A stretch of DNA of 64,000 nucleotides from Aeromonas jandaei. GTDB lineage: Bacteria > Pseudomonadota > Gammaproteobacteria > Enterobacterales > Aeromonadaceae. The first letter of the stretch is position 1. The number at the start of each line of letters is the position of its first letter. Shown one piece after another: positions 9,931-21,006 of this stretch. The stretch lies in NCBI RefSeq assembly GCF_037890695.1, contig NZ_CP149571.1, positions 1,642,001 to 1,706,000 on the forward strand, in the 5' to 3' direction. The position numbers and the translations under genes were made by a program. The notes under the pieces are model-generated. The model was not told the origin of the DNA. It saw nothing but the letters and a program-made list of their open reading frames with translations, and searched no databases.

Positions 9931-10263
9931 AAAAAAGTGATAAGGATTTTCAGTTGGCAGATAAGGAATAGCAGGGTTTGGCGTTATTCCATATTGAATT
10001 TCGCTTTTAAGCCAAAGCGCCGAATTAAAGTTGTCTAATGGCGTGTGATGCTCTGTTCTATTAGGTATCCCTGTCGCTACTATCCGGCTGTGGAGCCTAC
10101 CTCTCTCAAGCCCCAGAATTGCATAAAGTTGAACCCCCTGTCTGCCCACTTATATATACCTCGGCCAATTTTGATGCAGCGCAAGAAGATGCCGGATCGT
10201 GATTGGGGCCTGGCTGGCCGTTTTTTATACTGAGGTTGCGGATTTCCCATGGAGGGCAGAGCG
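9931..10263. other. Intergenic region with no gene
   Basis: About 330 bases between the metN control region and the next gene, A+T-rich in its first half. I see no ORF with a plausible start and no clear RNA gene. A small hairpin of GGCC repeats followed by a T run lies near 10206-10228. The promoter of the downstream gene must be here, but I could not pick one with confidence. Confidence 0.5.
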
Positions 10264-10719
10264 ATGAGATTCCAACAGATCAAAGAGTTGCTGCACTACC
10301 TCGAGCAGGTGCATCACCAGCTCGGTCTCTGTTACCGGCGTCTGGCCAATCAGGTGGATAGCGAACGCTGCCGGATGTTGCTGGTCTATCTGCAAGGGCG
10401 GGAGGATGCCGCCAGTGTCCATCTGCAGGAGTATGCCAGCCAGCTGGGCGGCCCGGTGCGGGAGACCTGGCTGGATCAGAGCTTTAGCGAGGACATGTTG
10501 CCAGCGATTATGCGCTGCGAGCTGCCGGCTTCAGCCAGAACCGAAGATATCGTAGCCCTGGTTTGCCGCTGGGAGGAGCAGTTGATTGGTGAACTGGGTC
10601 ATCTGGCCCAGGAGTGCCCGACTCGGAGCACGGCTGAATTGCTGGATAATTTGGCCCGACTGGAGCAGACCCGCCTGACCCGATTGGTGCACGGTGCCCA
10701 CCAGCTCGATGACTTGTAG
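10264..10719 (+). CDS. Hypothetical helical protein (possibly ferritin-like)
   Basis: Not recognised. The ATG at 10264 is preferred over 10249 because GGAGG (from 10251) lies upstream of it at workable spacing. The 151 residues appear entirely alpha-helical and soluble. The recurring Glu/His spacing (EQVHHQL, EDAASVHLQEYA, WEEQLIGELGHL) recalls the four-helix ferritin/rubrerythrin fold, but I cannot confirm a di-iron site. It stands alone, with a terminator-like hairpin 30 bases after its stop, so it is probably its own transcription unit. Confidence 0.75.
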   Translation: MRFQQIKELLHYLEQVHHQLGLCYRRLANQVDSERCRMLLVYLQGREDAASVHLQEYASQLGGPVRETWLDQSFSEDMLPAIMRCELPASARTEDIVALVCRWEEQLIGELGHLAQECPTRSTAELLDNLARLEQTRLTRLVHGAHQLDDL

Positions 10720-10750
10720 CAAGGACAGAAGGTCGATCACCAGATAGAGA

Positions 10751-10778
10751 GAGGGCCCGGCATTGCTGTCGGGCCCTC
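10751..10778. terminator. Hairpin terminator between convergent genes
   Basis: GAGGGCCCG (10751-10759) pairs with CGGGCCCTC (10770-10778) around a ten-base loop. It is very stable but followed only by a short pyrimidine stretch. It probably serves both the plus-strand hypothetical gene and the minus-strand kinase gene. Confidence 0.65.
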
Positions 10779-10811
10779 TTCGTATCGGAAGTTCATGGCA
10801 CCGATGTGCAA

Positions 10812-11555
10812 TCAGCCCTGATGTCGTTCGGCGGCGTAGAGCGCTGCGCCGATAATACCGGCCTGGTTGAGGCTGGCTGCGGGAATGAGTGGTGCCCGGG
10901 TCTCGATGCGATCGACGAATTTATCCAGTTTGGCTGCGCTGCCGCCGCCCAGAATGAAGAGGTCGGGGGAGAAGAGAAACTCAAGGCGAGCCAGATATTT
11001 GTTGAAGCGCTTGCCCCAGCGCCCCCAGGAGAGATCCTCACGTTTGCGCACTGCATCGGAGCAGTAGTGCTCGGCGATCATCCCTTCCAGCATCAAATGG
11101 CCCAGCTCGGTGTTGGGCAGCAGGTGACCGTTGACGAAGACTGCGGTGCCGATGCCGGTGCCGACCGTGATGAGGATGATAACCCCCTTGCGATCCTTGC
11201 CGGCACCAAAGCGCATCTCAGCCAGACCGGCGGCGTCGGCATCGTTGAGCACATAGCAGGGCTTGCCGGTGACATCTGCAAACAGGTGCTCGGCATCGGT
11301 CTCAATCCAGCTCTTGTCGATGTTGGCCGCGCTCTTGGCAATGCCGTTGTGGATGGTGGCCGGGAAGCCGCAACCCACCGGCCCTTTCCAGTCGAAGTGT
11401 TCCACCAGCGCCTTGAGGGTATGGGCAATGGCGGCCGGGGTGGCCGGCTGTGGTGTGGCAATGCGATGGCGCTCGCCAATCAGCTCACCGGTTTCGGTAT
11501 CGACCAGACAGCCCTTGATCCCCGAGCCTCCAATATCCACTCCCAACATTTGCAT
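10812..11555 (-). CDS. ppgK: ROK-family kinase, polyphosphate glucokinase-like
   Basis: Probably phosphorylates glucose using polyphosphate or ATP. The ATG at 11555 (AGGA eight bases upstream) gives [15 protein letters not shown], the phosphate-binding loop of the ROK fold in the form typical of polyphosphate-glucose phosphotransferases. Further ROK elements are [18 protein letters not shown] (catalytic Asp region) and the second phosphate loop TVGTGIGTA. The ROK zinc-binding cysteine cluster is absent, as expected for the PpgK group. Length is 247 aa, usual for PpgK. It stands alone between queG and a terminator. Substrate preference is inferred from the motif and not proven; a plain ATP-glucokinase is the alternative. 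Confidence 0.82.
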   Translation of the reverse strand: MQMLGVDIGGSGIKGCLVDTETGELIGERHRIATPQPATPAAIAHTLKALVEHFDWKGPVGCGFPATIHNGIAKSAANIDKSWIETDAEHLFADVTGKPCYVLNDADAAGLAEMRFGAGKDRKGVIILITVGTGIGTAVFVNGHLLPNTELGHLMLEGMIAEHYCSDAVRKREDLSWGRWGKRFNKYLARLEFLFSPDLFILGGGSAAKLDKFVDRIETRAPLIPAASLNQAGIIGAALYAAERHQG

Positions 11556-11666
11556 CTGTGATGTCCTTTTTGTGTGCCGACCATTGTTGCTCAACCATGG
11601 CGTGCTGATCTTTGTGGGTCGGCAGAGCATGAAAAAACTGCTGCAATCCGGCAAGGGGCAGATCAC

Positions 11667-12821
11667 TCAGGCGTGATCCGGCAGACCTTTTTCGATGCAA
11701 CGGATCAGCAGGCGGGTTTTCTTGTTCGTTTCATCCTGGCGTCTGGCCAGCGTTACCAGCGCCCATTCAATATGTTCGGCTACCATGGGCTCTGCTTCCG
11801 GCAGTGCTTGCTGCAGGGCTGCCATCACTTCCTGGTTGGCCGGGCCGTTGCCAAGGGCTACCGCCAGATTGCGGCGCCAGCGTTGATAGCCGATGCGGCG
11901 GATCGGGCTCCCCTCGGTATGTTTGAGGAACTCGGCCTCGCTCCAGCGCCACAGCGCCAGTAGGGGCGGGCGATGCAGGCTGGGGCGCGGGCTGAAATCG
12001 GGCTCCGGGCTGGCATCTGCGTAGCGGTTCCACGGGCAGATGAGCTGGCAGTCGTCGCAGCCGTAGATGCGGTTGCCCATCAGGGGTCTGAACTCTTCCG
12101 GAATAGGGCCGTCGTTCTCGATGGTGAGATAGGAGATGCAGCGGCGACCATCCACCACATAGGGAGCGACAATAGCGCCGGTGGGGCAGATGTTGATGCA
12201 GGCGACACACTTGCCGCACTGCTCTTTTTCCACCGGCGCATCGATGGGGAGTGGCAGGCTTATCAGCAGCTCCCCCAAAAAGAAGAAGGAACCGGCTGAC
12301 TCATTGAGCAGCAGTGAGTGTTTGCCAACCCAGCCGAGGCCCGCTTTGGCGGCCAACGGCCGCTCCAGCACGGGAGCGGAGTCGACAAAGGGGCGCCACT
12401 CACCAAGGGTGTCAGACGTGCCTTGAAACAACTCGGCGCATCGCGCTTCGATTCGGTCACCCAGCTGTTTGAGGCGATTGCGCAGCACCTTATGGTAGTC
12501 GCGGCCGAGGGCATAGCGGCTGATATAGCCGAGAGTCGGGTCGCGCAGGGTGGCGGCAAAGCCCGCCTCGAAGGGGAGGTAGTTCATCCGTACCGAGATG
12601 ACCCGCAAGGTGCCCGGCAGCAGCTCATGGGGGCGGGCGCGCATCATGCCGTGGCGCGCCATGTAATCCATGCTGCCGTGATAACCGGCGTCCAGCCAGG
12701 CCTGCAATTTCGGCTCTTCGGCCCGCAGGTCCGTGTCGGTGATGCCAACCTGGTCAAATCCTAGCTCGCTCGCCCAGAGCTTGATATCTTGAGCCAGCTG
12801 GTTGAAATCAGGTGTTGTCAT
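11667..12821 (-). CDS. queG: Epoxyqueuosine reductase QueG
   Basis: Catalyses the last step of queuosine biosynthesis, reducing epoxyqueuosine to queuosine in the wobble position of GUN-anticodon tRNAs. It uses cobalamin and two [4Fe-4S] clusters. The cluster-binding cysteines are clear in [15 protein letters not shown] and [11 protein letters not shown], in the usual order. The start is uncertain between the ATG at 12821 ([10 protein letters not shown]) and one four codons upstream at 12833; neither has a strong ribosome binding site. In E. coli queG is divergent from nnr (yjeF), exactly the arrangement seen here. About 384 aa, normal for the family. Confidence 0.95.
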   Translation of the reverse strand: MTTPDFNQLAQDIKLWASELGFDQVGITDTDLRAEEPKLQAWLDAGYHGSMDYMARHGMMRARPHELLPGTLRVISVRMNYLPFEAGFAATLRDPTLGYISRYALGRDYHKVLRNRLKQLGDRIEARCAELFQGTSDTLGEWRPFVDSAPVLERPLAAKAGLGWVGKHSLLLNESAGSFFFLGELLISLPLPIDAPVEKEQCGKCVACINICPTGAIVAPYVVDGRRCISYLTIENDGPIPEEFRPLMGNRIYGCDDCQLICPWNRYADASPEPDFSPRPSLHRPPLLALWRWSEAEFLKHTEGSPIRRIGYQRWRRNLAVALGNGPANQEVMAALQQALPEAEPMVAEHIEWALVTLARRQDETNKKTRLLIRCIEKGLPDHA

Positions 12822-12881
12822 GCTGCATGGCATCCCGGCACTTGAGCACTTGGAGCGAAAGAGAGCAGATCGGGAGCCATC

Positions 12882-14393
12882 ATGGTAGAGGTCATCGGGG
12901 ACGCTTGGTGCAAAAAAGTGGGAAGCAGTCTATCACAGGGGCTGTGGTCGACTGAACAGATCCGCTCGCGAGAGCGGCGCTGGGCCGAGCGTGAGGGGCA
13001 ACCCCTCTATGCGCTGATGGAGCGGGCAGGGCTGGCGCTGTGTACCTATGCCTGCAGCCACTGGCCCGCGAGCAACTGCTGGTGGATTTTTGTCGGCCCC
13101 GGCAACAATGGCGGCGATGGCTATGTGCTGGCCCGCCTTGCCCGTGAACGTGGCCTTGAGCCGGTGGTGATCGCCGCTCGCTCTCCCGACCTGCTGAAAG
13201 GGGATGCCAGGATTGCCGCCGATAGCTGGCTGGCGGCAGGTGGTGAGGTCTGGCTGGCAGAGCAGTTCGATCAGGCACTATTTCCTCCTCCCGATCTGGT
13301 GGTCGATGCCCTGCTTGGCACCGGTGTCAGTACACCCCTTGCACCGTTACTGACAAAGATCGTCGCAACAATCAATGAGTTGGCTGCACCTGTGCTGGCG
13401 GTCGATCTTCCTTCTGGCCTCAATGGCGATACCGGCCGGATCATGGGGGCCGCCGTGCGGGCGACCCGAACTCTTACTTTTATCGGTATCAAGCAGGGGC
13501 TGCTCACCGCAGACGGAGTCGATGTGACCGGTCAGCTCGATTGTGACCCGCTTGGTGTCATGCCTGATGAGGAGATTCACCCCGCAGCATGGCGGCTCGA
13601 TTATCCGGTGCTGCAATCCTTGCTGACCCCGCGTCAGCGCTCCTCGCACAAGGGTTCCCACGGCAAGGTGTTGTTGGTGGGCGGGGAGTGCGGCATGCAG
13701 GGGGCCATTGTGCTCGCCGGCCGGGCCTGTCTGCGGGCAGGCGCCGGTCTGGTGCGAGTCAGCCAGCACCCGGCGTTGCCGCCGGTCAGCCTCTATCAGC
13801 CTGAATTGATGAGCCTGCAGGAAGACGATGATGACGGTTGGGCCTCGGTTCGGGTCATTGGCCCCGGGCTGGGTCAGGGGGAGTGGGGCAGACAGCAGTT
13901 TGCCCGCCATCTTACCGAACAATTGCCGCTGGTTTTGGACGCCGACGGGTTGAATTGGCTGGCGCAATCTCCCCGCCATCAGGATAATTGGGTGCTCACT
14001 CCGCACCCTGGCGAAGCGGCGCGGCTGCTGGGGTGTTCCATTGCCGAGATTGAAGCAGACCGGTTTGCTGCCGTGCGGGCGCTGCAACAGCGTTACGGCG
14101 GAGTGGTGCTGCTCAAGGGGGCGGGGACTCTCATCCATGATGGCGAGCGGCTTGCCTTGTGCAATGAAGGCAATCCCGGCATGGCAAGTGGCGGCATGGG
14201 CGATCTGTTATCTGGTATAATCGCCGCCCTTTTGGCTCAGGGTTGGTCTGCCACCTTGGCAACCTGGCTGGGGGCCGTGATCCACGGCGAGGCAGCCGAT
14301 CTGGCTGCTGCTGACGGAGAGCGTGGCATGCTGGCATCAGATCTGCTGCCCTTTATCCACAAGCTGGTTAATCCCGACACCATAACAAGTTAA
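12882..14393 (+). CDS. nnr: Bifunctional NAD(P)H-hydrate epimerase / ADP-dependent NAD(P)H-hydrate dehydratase
   Basis: Repairs damaged NADHX/NADPHX. The N-terminal domain (about 1-220, Yje[17 protein letters not shown]) epimerises the hydrate. The C-terminal ribokinase-like domain (about 240-500: [22 protein letters not shown] and [16 protein letters not shown]) dehydrates it using ADP. 503 aa, the normal fused form (YjeF). First gene of the conserved nnr-tsaE-amiB-mutL-miaA-hfq-hflX-hflK-hflC run. The promoter must lie in the short divergent gap with queG. Confidence 0.95.
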   Translation: MVEVIGDAWCKKVGSSLSQGLWSTEQIRSRERRWAEREGQPLYALMERAGLALCTYACSHWPASNCWWIFVGPGNNGGDGYVLARLARERGLEPVVIAARSPDLLKGDARIAADSWLAAGGEVWLAEQFDQALFPPPDLVVDALLGTGVSTPLAPLLTKIVATINELAAPVLAVDLPSGLNGDTGRIMGAAVRATRTLTFIGIKQGLLTADGVDVTGQLDCDPLGVMPDEEIHPAAWRLDYPVLQSLLTPRQRSSHKGSHGKVLLVGGECGMQGAIVLAGRACLRAGAGLVRVSQHPALPPVSLYQPELMSLQEDDDDGWASVRVIGPGLGQGEWGRQQFARHLTEQLPLVLDADGLNWLAQSPRHQDNWVLTPHPGEAARLLGCSIAEIEADRFAAVRALQQRYGGVVLLKGAGTLIHDGERLALCNEGNPGMASGGMGDLLSGIIAALLAQGWSATLATWLGAVIHGEAADLAAADGERGMLASDLLPFIHKLVNPDTITS

Positions 14394-14404
14394 AAAAGAA
14401 GAAC

Positions 14405-14878
14405 ATGGCAAAACAGTTGATGATGACACTGCCGGACGAGGCAGCAACAGTGGCTCTGGGAGGCCGTCTGGCAAAGGCTTGCCAGCAGGCGACGACCGTG
14501 TTTTTGCACGGGACGCTCGGGGCTGGCAAAACAACCCTGACCCGTGGCTGGGTGCAGGGACTTGGCCATCAGGGCAAGGTGAAAAGTCCGACTTATACCC
14601 TGGTTGAACCCTACGAGCTGGAGGGGTGGCAGGTTTACCACTTCGATCTCTATCGTCTGGCCGATCCGGAAGAGCTGGAATTCATGGGAATTCGCGACTA
14701 TTTTGCCGCCAATACCCTCTGTCTGGTGGAGTGGTCGGAGAAGGGGGAAGGCTGGTTACCGGCGCCTGATCTCGAGATCACCCTCACTTATGTAGGCGAG
14801 CAGCGCGAAGCTCTGATTGAAGCTCGTTCTGCTACTGGCGAAGCTATTCTGGAACGGTTGTCATCCACGTGCGTTTGA
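14405..14878 (+). CDS. tsaE: tRNA threonylcarbamoyladenosine biosynthesis ATPase TsaE
   Basis: ATPase partner of TsaB-TsaD in making N6-threonylcarbamoyladenosine at position 37 of ANN-decoding tRNAs. Walker A is [13 protein letters not shown] (about residues 38-50), followed by [18 protein letters not shown] and LVEWSEKG, all typical of the YjeE family. 157 aa, usual length. It follows nnr by 11 bases and overlaps the GTG start of amiB by 10 bases, so the two are translationally coupled. Confidence 0.95.
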   Translation: MAKQLMMTLPDEAATVALGGRLAKACQQATTVFLHGTLGAGKTTLTRGWVQGLGHQGKVKSPTYTLVEPYELEGWQVYHFDLYRLADPEELEFMGIRDYFAANTLCLVEWSEKGEGWLPAPDLEITLTYVGEQREALIEARSATGEAILERLSSTCV

Positions 14879-16422
14879 TCCTTGTTATTGCTCTCTCCCT
14901 GATGGCGTTACCCTCCTGGGCTAATCAGCTCAAGAGCGTGCGGATTTGGCCATCACCTGATAACACCCGGGTGGTGCTCGACATGAGCAGCGCCCCCGAT
15001 TTCAACTATTTCACCCTGACTGGCCCCGATCGGCTGGTGATCGACATGAAAGGGGCGAGCAACGCCACCAATCTGGCGCGGGTCGAGAACAGCAGCGAAC
15101 TGGTACGTAAAATTCGTGAAAGTTCGCCGCTGGAGAAGGGAGGGCTGCGTCTGGTGCTCGACCTCAGCTCCGCCATCAAGCCGGTGGTCTTTCCGCTGGC
15201 GCCTGCCGGCCCCTATGGTCACCGTCTGGTGATCGACCTTCCCTATGAAGAGAAGCGCTCGGCCGCCGCTGTGCAGTCCACGCCGGTTGGTGGCAAGGGC
15301 AAGGGGGTGGTGATTGCCATCGACCCGGGCCACGGCGGTGAAGACCCGGGCTCCATCGGCCCGCGCCGCACCTATGAGAAGCGGGTGACCCTGGCGGTCT
15401 CCCAGAAACTGGCGGCACTGATCGACCGCGAGCCGGGCATGCGCGCCGTGCTGACCCGCCGCAGCGACTACTTCGTCGATCTCAACAAGCGTTCCGAGAT
15501 TGCGCGCAAGGCCAAGGCCGACCTGCTGGTATCGGTGCACGCGGACAGCTTCCACAACTCCACCCCGCGTGGCGCCTCGGTCTGGGTACTCTCGACCAAC
15601 CGCGCCAACCGCGAGATGGGCAGCTGGCTGGAGAAGCAGGAGAAGCAGGGTGAGCTGCTGGGTGGTGTCGGCAAGGTGTTGGCCGAATCCGATCCCAACC
15701 CCTATCTGGCGCAGACCTTCCTCGACCTCTCGATGGACAAGTCCCGTGCCGAGGGTTATGACGTCAGTCGCCAGATCCTACGCTCGCTGGGCAAGGTGGC
15801 ACGGCTGCACAAGAGAGCGCCGGAGCACGCCAGTCTGGCGGTGCTGAAGGCCCCTGACATTCCCTCTGTGCTGGTTGAGACCGGCTTTATCTCCAACCAT
15901 GCGGAAGAGCAGCTGCTGGCTACCGCCAGCTATCAGGATCAGCTGGCTCACGCCATTTTCGAAGGTATCCGCAACTACTACCGTGCTCACCCGACCAAGG
16001 GGGCCATGCTCACCGGCAAGGGGGTCGCCAGCGCCCCAGCCGCGCCCCATAAACAGGTTGCTGTCAGCAAACCTGCGCCAGCCAGGCAGGTTGCGAGCAA
16101 GCCGGCAGCAGTTCAGTCCCAGCCGGTAGTGACCAACCGGATGCCGGCGACGGTGCGCGATAGCACAAGCACTTCTGGCAGCTCCTCCGGTGCCGGGGTG
16201 ATCAAGCCTTATTCCGAGGCGGCCAAAGAGACTGGCGCCCCGGTCACCAGCGTGCAGGAAAACGAGAAGTCGCAGATGATCCGCCACGTGGTCACGCGCG
16301 GTCAGAGCCTCTCGCGCCTGGCCGAGAAGTACGGCGTGAGTCAGGCGAGACTGGCGGAGATCAACAAACTCAAGTCACGGGAAATCCAGATAGGGCAGGT
16401 GCTCTATATTCCCAAGCAATAA
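14869..16422 (+). CDS. amiB: Periplasmic N-acetylmuramoyl-L-alanine amidase AmiB with LysM
   Basis: Cleaves the peptide from MurNAc in septal peptidoglycan during daughter-cell separation. It starts with GTG at 14869 and has a Sec signal ([16 protein letters not shown]). An AMIN domain follows (about 20-125), which targets the septum. The zinc-dependent Amidase_3 domain (about 145-370) shows [18 protein letters not shown] and VETGFISN, with zinc ligands His and Glu. A Pro/Ala-rich linker (about 385-460) leads to one C-terminal LysM repeat (about 470-515). The LysM form is common in Vibrio and Aeromonas but absent from E. coli AmiB. Activation by EnvC/NlpD-type LytM factors is expected from family knowledge. 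Confidence 0.95.
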   Translation: MRLILVIALSLMALPSWANQLKSVRIWPSPDNTRVVLDMSSAPDFNYFTLTGPDRLVIDMKGASNATNLARVENSSELVRKIRESSPLEKGGLRLVLDLSSAIKPVVFPLAPAGPYGHRLVIDLPYEEKRSAAAVQSTPVGGKGKGVVIAIDPGHGGEDPGSIGPRRTYEKRVTLAVSQKLAALIDREPGMRAVLTRRSDYFVDLNKRSEIARKAKADLLVSVHADSFHNSTPRGASVWVLSTNRANREMGSWLEKQEKQGELLGGVGKVLAESDPNPYLAQTFLDLSMDKSRAEGYDVSRQILRSLGKVARLHKRAPEHASLAVLKAPDIPSVLVETGFISNHAEEQLLATASYQDQLAHAIFEGIRNYYRAHPTKGAMLTGKGVASAPAAPHKQVAVSKPAPARQVASKPAAVQSQPVVTNRMPATVRDSTSTSGSSSGAGVIKPYSEAAKETGAPVTSVQENEKSQMIRHVVTRGQSLSRLAEKYGVSQARLAEINKLKSREIQIGQVLYIPKQ

Positions 16423-16439
16423 CTGAGCGGGAGCTAGCG

Positions 16440-18308
16440 ATGCCGATCCGTATTTTGCCACCTATTCTGGCCAACCAGATTGCCGCCGGAGAGGTGGTGG
16501 AGCGGCCCTCCTCCGTGGTCAAGGAGTTGGTGGAAAACAGTCTGGATGCGGGCGCCGACCGGGTCGAAATCGATATCGACAAGGGGGGCGCCAAGCTGAT
16601 CCGCATCCGTGACAACGGCTGCGGCGTTGCCAAAGATGAGCTGGTGCTGGCGTTGTCGCGCCACGCTACCTCCAAGGTGGCGACCCTCGATGATCTGGAG
16701 GGGATCAACAGCCTGGGCTTTCGTGGCGAGGCGCTCGCCTCCATCAGCTCGGTCTCCCGCCTCACTTTCACCTCCCGCACCGCCGAGCAGGCTGAAGCCT
16801 GGCAGGCCCAGGCCGAAGGGCGCGAGATGAGCGTCACCGTCAAGCCGGCGGCCCATCCGGTGGGTACCACGGTGGAGGTGGTCGATCTCTTCTTCAATAC
16901 CCCGGCGCGGCGCAAGTTCATGCGCAGCGAAAAGACCGAGTTTGCCCATATCGACGAGCTGGTGCGCCGCATCGCGCTCTCCCGCTTCGATGTCACCCTG
17001 ATCCTGCGCCACAACGGTAAGGTGGTGCGCCAGTACAAGGCTGCCAATACGGTGCCGGAGCAGGAGCGGCGTCTTGCTGCCGTCTGCGGTACCCCCTTCA
17101 TGCACCATGCGCTGGCTGTCGAGAGCGAACACAGCGACGTACGGTTGTGGGGCTGGTTGGCGACCCCCGAGGGCGCCAGACCGCAGAACGATCTGCAATA
17201 CACCTATGTCAATGGCCGGATGATGCGCGACAAGCTCATCAATCATGCCATTCGTCAGGCCTATGACGAGCTGCTGCCCGCCGACCGCTTTGCAGCCTAT
17301 GTGCTCTATATCGAGCTGGATCCCCGTCAGGTGGATGTCAACGTTCACCCTGCCAAGCACGAGGTGCGCTTTCATCAGGCGCGGCTGATCCACGACTTTA
17401 TCTTTCAGGCACTCTTTACCGCCTTGCGCCGCGAAGGCCGCGTCGTTAACGAGCAAGAGCAGCCGCTGGCCGAGACGCTGGTCGAGCTGCCGGTCAGCCC
17501 GCAGATCGAATATCCCGGTCAGACACCACGTACCGAGTGGTATGGCGCCGAACACAGCTATCGGGCGCCGGCGCAGGTGCGGGAAGGGAGCGGTGGTGCA
17601 GGCCGGGCCAGCAACTATCAACCACCCGAGCCGCCGAGCCGGGAGGCGATGCGTGGCATGGGGGCCTTGCTTACCACGCTGCCCGTTGCCACAACCGCTT
17701 CAGCTCCCGAGCCGGGTGTTGCCACTCAGACGGTTTCAAAACAGGGCGGGTGCCGGGCACTGACTCTGGTGGAGCAGGCTTATCTGCTGTTCGAGCGGGA
17801 TGGCCAACTGACGCTGCTCTCGCTGGTACGCGCCGAGCGTCTGCTGCTGCGCCACTGGCTGCTGGAGACCTGGGGCCAGGGACTGGCAGCCCAGCCGCTG
17901 CTCATGCCAGTCTCCTTCAAGCTGCCGAAGAACCTGAGTTCGCTGGTAGAAGAGCAGGAGCGGCTGCTGAAACGGATGGGGCTGGAGTTGAAAAGTGGGG
18001 GGCGCGACACCATGATCCTGACGCGGGTGCCTGCGCTACTGCGTCAGACCGATCTGGTGCGTCTGTTACCCGAATTGCTGCAAATTATCGAGGGCGGATC
18101 TGACAGTGATGCTGGCCAGCAGGCTGAAGTATTATGCCAATGGCTGGTTGAGCAGGGGATAAGCCGCGAAAAAATATACGATTTTTCAACTGCCAGTCGT
18201 CTGCTGACGGAACTTGTGGCCGATTTCAGTGACCAACTGGCAGATATTCGCATGGCCCGCCCGCTCTCGCTGGCGGCTGTGCTTGAGGAGTTTGAACATG
18301 GCGAGTGA
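16440..18308 (+). CDS. mutL: DNA mismatch repair protein MutL
   Basis: Coordinates MutS mismatch recognition with MutH incision and UvrD unwinding. The GHKL ATPase is evident at the N terminus ([15 protein letters not shown], then [15 protein letters not shown] and FRGEALASI), followed by the transducer domain to about residue 330. A variable Pro-rich linker (about 345-430) leads to the C-terminal dimerisation domain. I see no DQHAxxERxxxE endonuclease motif, consistent with MutH-dependent gammaproteobacterial MutL. 622 aa. It overlaps the start of miaA by 11 bases, as in E. coli. Confidence 0.96.
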   Translation: MPIRILPPILANQIAAGEVVERPSSVVKELVENSLDAGADRVEIDIDKGGAKLIRIRDNGCGVAKDELVLALSRHATSKVATLDDLEGINSLGFRGEALASISSVSRLTFTSRTAEQAEAWQAQAEGREMSVTVKPAAHPVGTTVEVVDLFFNTPARRKFMRSEKTEFAHIDELVRRIALSRFDVTLILRHNGKVVRQYKAANTVPEQERRLAAVCGTPFMHHALAVESEHSDVRLWGWLATPEGARPQNDLQYTYVNGRMMRDKLINHAIRQAYDELLPADRFAAYVLYIELDPRQVDVNVHPAKHEVRFHQARLIHDFIFQALFTALRREGRVVNEQEQPLAETLVELPVSPQIEYPGQTPRTEWYGAEHSYRAPAQVREGSGGAGRASNYQPPEPPSREAMRGMGALLTTLPVATTASAPEPGVATQTVSKQGGCRALTLVEQAYLLFERDGQLTLLSLVRAERLLLRHWLLETWGQGLAAQPLLMPVSFKLPKNLSSLVEEQERLLKRMGLELKSGGRDTMILTRVPALLRQTDLVRLLPELLQIIEGGSDSDAGQQAEVLCQWLVEQGISREKIYDFSTASRLLTELVADFSDQLADIRMARPLSLAAVLEEFEHGE

Positions 18309-19227
18309 CTTGCCGACCGCAATTTTTTTGATGGGGCCGACGGCCTCCGGCAAGACGGATCTCGCCATTGAACTGTGTCAGGTGTTGCCCTGCGACATCA
18401 TCAGCGTCGATTCGGCGCTGATCTATCGCGGCATGGATATCGGCACGGCCAAGCCGACCGCCGATGAACTGGCACGAGCCCCGCACCGGCTGATCGATAT
18501 TCTCGATCCCGCGATGAGCTATTCGGCAGCCGATTTTTGCAAGGATGCCCTGCGGGAGATGAAGGAGATCGCCGACCGCGGCCGCATTCCGCTGCTGGTG
18601 GGCGGTACCATGCTCTACTTCAAAGCGTTGCGGGAAGGACTCTCTCCGCTCCCTTCTGCCGACCCCGTCATTCGGGCCGGAATAGAAGAGGAGGCTGCCC
18701 GTCTTGGCTGGCAGGCGCTGCACGATGAGCTGGTGCGTATCGATCCGGTCGCCGGGGCGCGTATTCATCCCAATGACCCGCAGCGGCTCAGCCGGGCGCT
18801 CGAGGTTTACCGCATCAGCGGCAAGACGCTCACCGAGCTGACCCAGGTGCAGGGGGAGGGGTTGCCCTATCGGGTGCAGCAGTTTGCCATCGCCCCGAGC
18901 GATCGCGCCGTGCTGCATCAGCGGATCGAACAGCGTTTCGACAAGATGCTGCAGGCGGATTTCGAGCAGGAGGTGCGGGCTTTGATGGCTCGTGGCGATC
19001 TGACTCCGGATCTCCCCTCCATTCGCTGTGTAGGTTATCGCCAAATGTGGGACTACCTGAACGGCGAGATAGAGTATGATGAGATGCGTTATCGTGGCAT
19101 TGTTGCCACTCGCCAGTTGGCAAAACGGCAGATGACCTGGTTGCGCGGTTGGGCCGATGTGACCTGGCTGGAATCCGGTGAGTCTGACAACCTCGCCCGC
19201 GTGCTTGCTCGCGCTGGTGCGGCTTGA
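18298..19227 (+). CDS. miaA: tRNA dimethylallyltransferase MiaA
   Basis: Adds the isopentenyl group from dimethylallyl diphosphate to A37 of UNN-decoding tRNAs. The ATG at 18298 ([13 protein letters not shown]) overlaps the mutL stop. The protein carries the P loop [11 protein letters not shown], the [19 protein letters not shown] segment that contacts the substrate, and a C-terminal [25 protein letters not shown] region typical of MiaA. 309 aa, the usual length. The hfq promoter probably lies inside or just after this gene. Confidence 0.96.
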   Translation: MASDLPTAIFLMGPTASGKTDLAIELCQVLPCDIISVDSALIYRGMDIGTAKPTADELARAPHRLIDILDPAMSYSAADFCKDALREMKEIADRGRIPLLVGGTMLYFKALREGLSPLPSADPVIRAGIEEEAARLGWQALHDELVRIDPVAGARIHPNDPQRLSRALEVYRISGKTLTELTQVQGEGLPYRVQQFAIAPSDRAVLHQRIEQRFDKMLQADFEQEVRALMARGDLTPDLPSIRCVGYRQMWDYLNGEIEYDEMRYRGIVATRQLAKRQMTWLRGWADVTWLESGESDNLARVLARAGAA

Positions 19228-19253
19228 CACTCCCTGTATAATCAGGTTGTTAT
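19224..19253 (+). promoter_or_regulatory. Candidate sigma70 promoter upstream of hfq
   Basis: TTGACA (19224-19229) overlaps the miaA stop. TGTTAT (19248-19253) follows after 18 bases. A TATAAT at 19237 is nearby but spaced too closely to use the same -35. Transcripts would start about 45 bases before hfq. Confidence 0.45.
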
Positions 19254-19273
19254 ATTGAATATCCGGTGTTTAA

Positions 19274-19564
<291 letters not shown>

Positions 19565-19627
19565 TATCCCGGGGCGAGTCAACTCGCCAACTCAGATTCA
19601 TCATGAAACCTGTTAAGGAGCAAGCGC

Positions 19628-20914
19628 TTGTTTGACCGTTATGAAGCTGGCGAACAGGCCGTTCTGGTGCACGTCAACTTCAGTGATGAGGGTGAGCGGG
19701 AGGATCTGGAAGAGCTCAAGATGCTGGTGAGCTCGGCTGGCGTCAATGCACTGGGAGTCATCACGACCAGCCGCAGTGCGCCCAGCGCCAAGTATTTTGT
19801 CGGCAGTGGCAAGGCTGAAGAGATTGCGTATCAGGTCCAGATGCTGGATGCCGACGTCGTCATCTTCAACCATGCCCTGACCCCTGCCCAGGAGCGTAAC
19901 CTGGAGCGTCTGTTCCAGTGCCGGGTAGTGGATCGCACCGGTCTGATCCTCGATATCTTCGCCCAGCGCGCCCGTACCCATGAAGGTAAACTGCAGGTCG
20001 AACTGGCCCAGTTGCGTCATCTTTCTACCCGTCTGGTACGAGGCTGGACCCACCTTGAACGTCAAAAAGGCGGGATCGGCTTGCGTGGCCCGGGTGAAAC
20101 CCAGCTTGAAACCGACCGACGCCTGTTGCGCGAGCGCATCAAGGCGATTTTGCGCAGGCTCGACAAGGTGGCAAAACAGCGGGAGCAGGGGCGACGAGCC
20201 CGCAACCGCAATGAAGTACCGACAGTTTCTTTGGTTGGTTACACAAACGCCGGAAAGTCCACTTTGTTCAACCAACTTACAGCTGCCAGCGTGTATGCTG
20301 CCGACCAGTTGTTCGCAACCCTTGATCCGACGCTGCGCAAACTGGTGATCAGGGATGTGGGTGATGTGATTTTGGCCGACACGGTTGGATTTATTCGACA
20401 CTTGCCCCATGATCTGGTCGCTGCGTTCAAAGCGACCCTGCAGGAGACCCGCGAAGCGGACCTGCTGCTCCATGTGGTGGACTGTGCCGATGAGCAGATG
20501 CAGGAGAATATCGACTCCGTGCAACAGGTGCTGGCTGAAATCGAGGCGGATGACAGGCCCCAGCTGATGATCTGCAACAAGATCGACAAGCTGGCCGATC
20601 GCCCGGCGGGTCTGGAGCGGGATGATGAAGGTCGTCCGCTGCGGGTCTGGCTGTCTGCCCAGACTGGCGAGGGGTGTGAGTATCTGTTTGCGGCGCTGAC
20701 CGAATTGCTGGCTGGCTCCATGGTGCACCACACCCTGCAACTGCCGCCTTCTGCTGCGAGATTGCGCAGTGCGCTCTATCAGTTGAAAGGGATCGAGCAG
20801 GAAGGCTTTAGCGAGGAGGGGGATTTTGTGCTGGAAGTCCGCCTGCAACTGGCTGACTGGAACCGCCTCGTGAAACAGGAAGGTGAGAATTTACAACGCT
20901 TTATCAGGCATTGA
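19628..20914 (+). CDS. hflX: GTPase HflX
   Basis: Ribosome-associated GTPase that splits stalled or heat-damaged 70S ribosomes. It begins at a TTG (19628) with AAGGAG upstream, giving MFDRYEAGEQAVLV, identical in pattern to E. coli HflX. The N-terminal HflX domain runs to about residue 190, including the glycine-rich GIGLRGPGETQLE that marks the family. The G domain has G1 GYTNAGKST, G3 DTVGFI and G4 NKID. 428 aa. Downstream hflKC are separated by about 90 bases. Confidence 0.96.
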   Translation: MFDRYEAGEQAVLVHVNFSDEGEREDLEELKMLVSSAGVNALGVITTSRSAPSAKYFVGSGKAEEIAYQVQMLDADVVIFNHALTPAQERNLERLFQCRVVDRTGLILDIFAQRARTHEGKLQVELAQLRHLSTRLVRGWTHLERQKGGIGLRGPGETQLETDRRLLRERIKAILRRLDKVAKQREQGRRARNRNEVPTVSLVGYTNAGKSTLFNQLTAASVYAADQLFATLDPTLRKLVIRDVGDVILADTVGFIRHLPHDLVAAFKATLQETREADLLLHVVDCADEQMQENIDSVQQVLAEIEADDRPQLMICNKIDKLADRPAGLERDDEGRPLRVWLSAQTGEGCEYLFAALTELLAGSMVHHTLQLPPSAARLRSALYQLKGIEQEGFSEEGDFVLEVRLQLADWNRLVKQEGENLQRFIRH

Positions 20915-21006
20915 ACCGTTGATGAGGATAACCGTTTAGCGGCTTCGTCAACGAGCATTGACCCGATAGAGATGATATCCATCTGCATGTATTAATGGAG
21001 ACGCTG

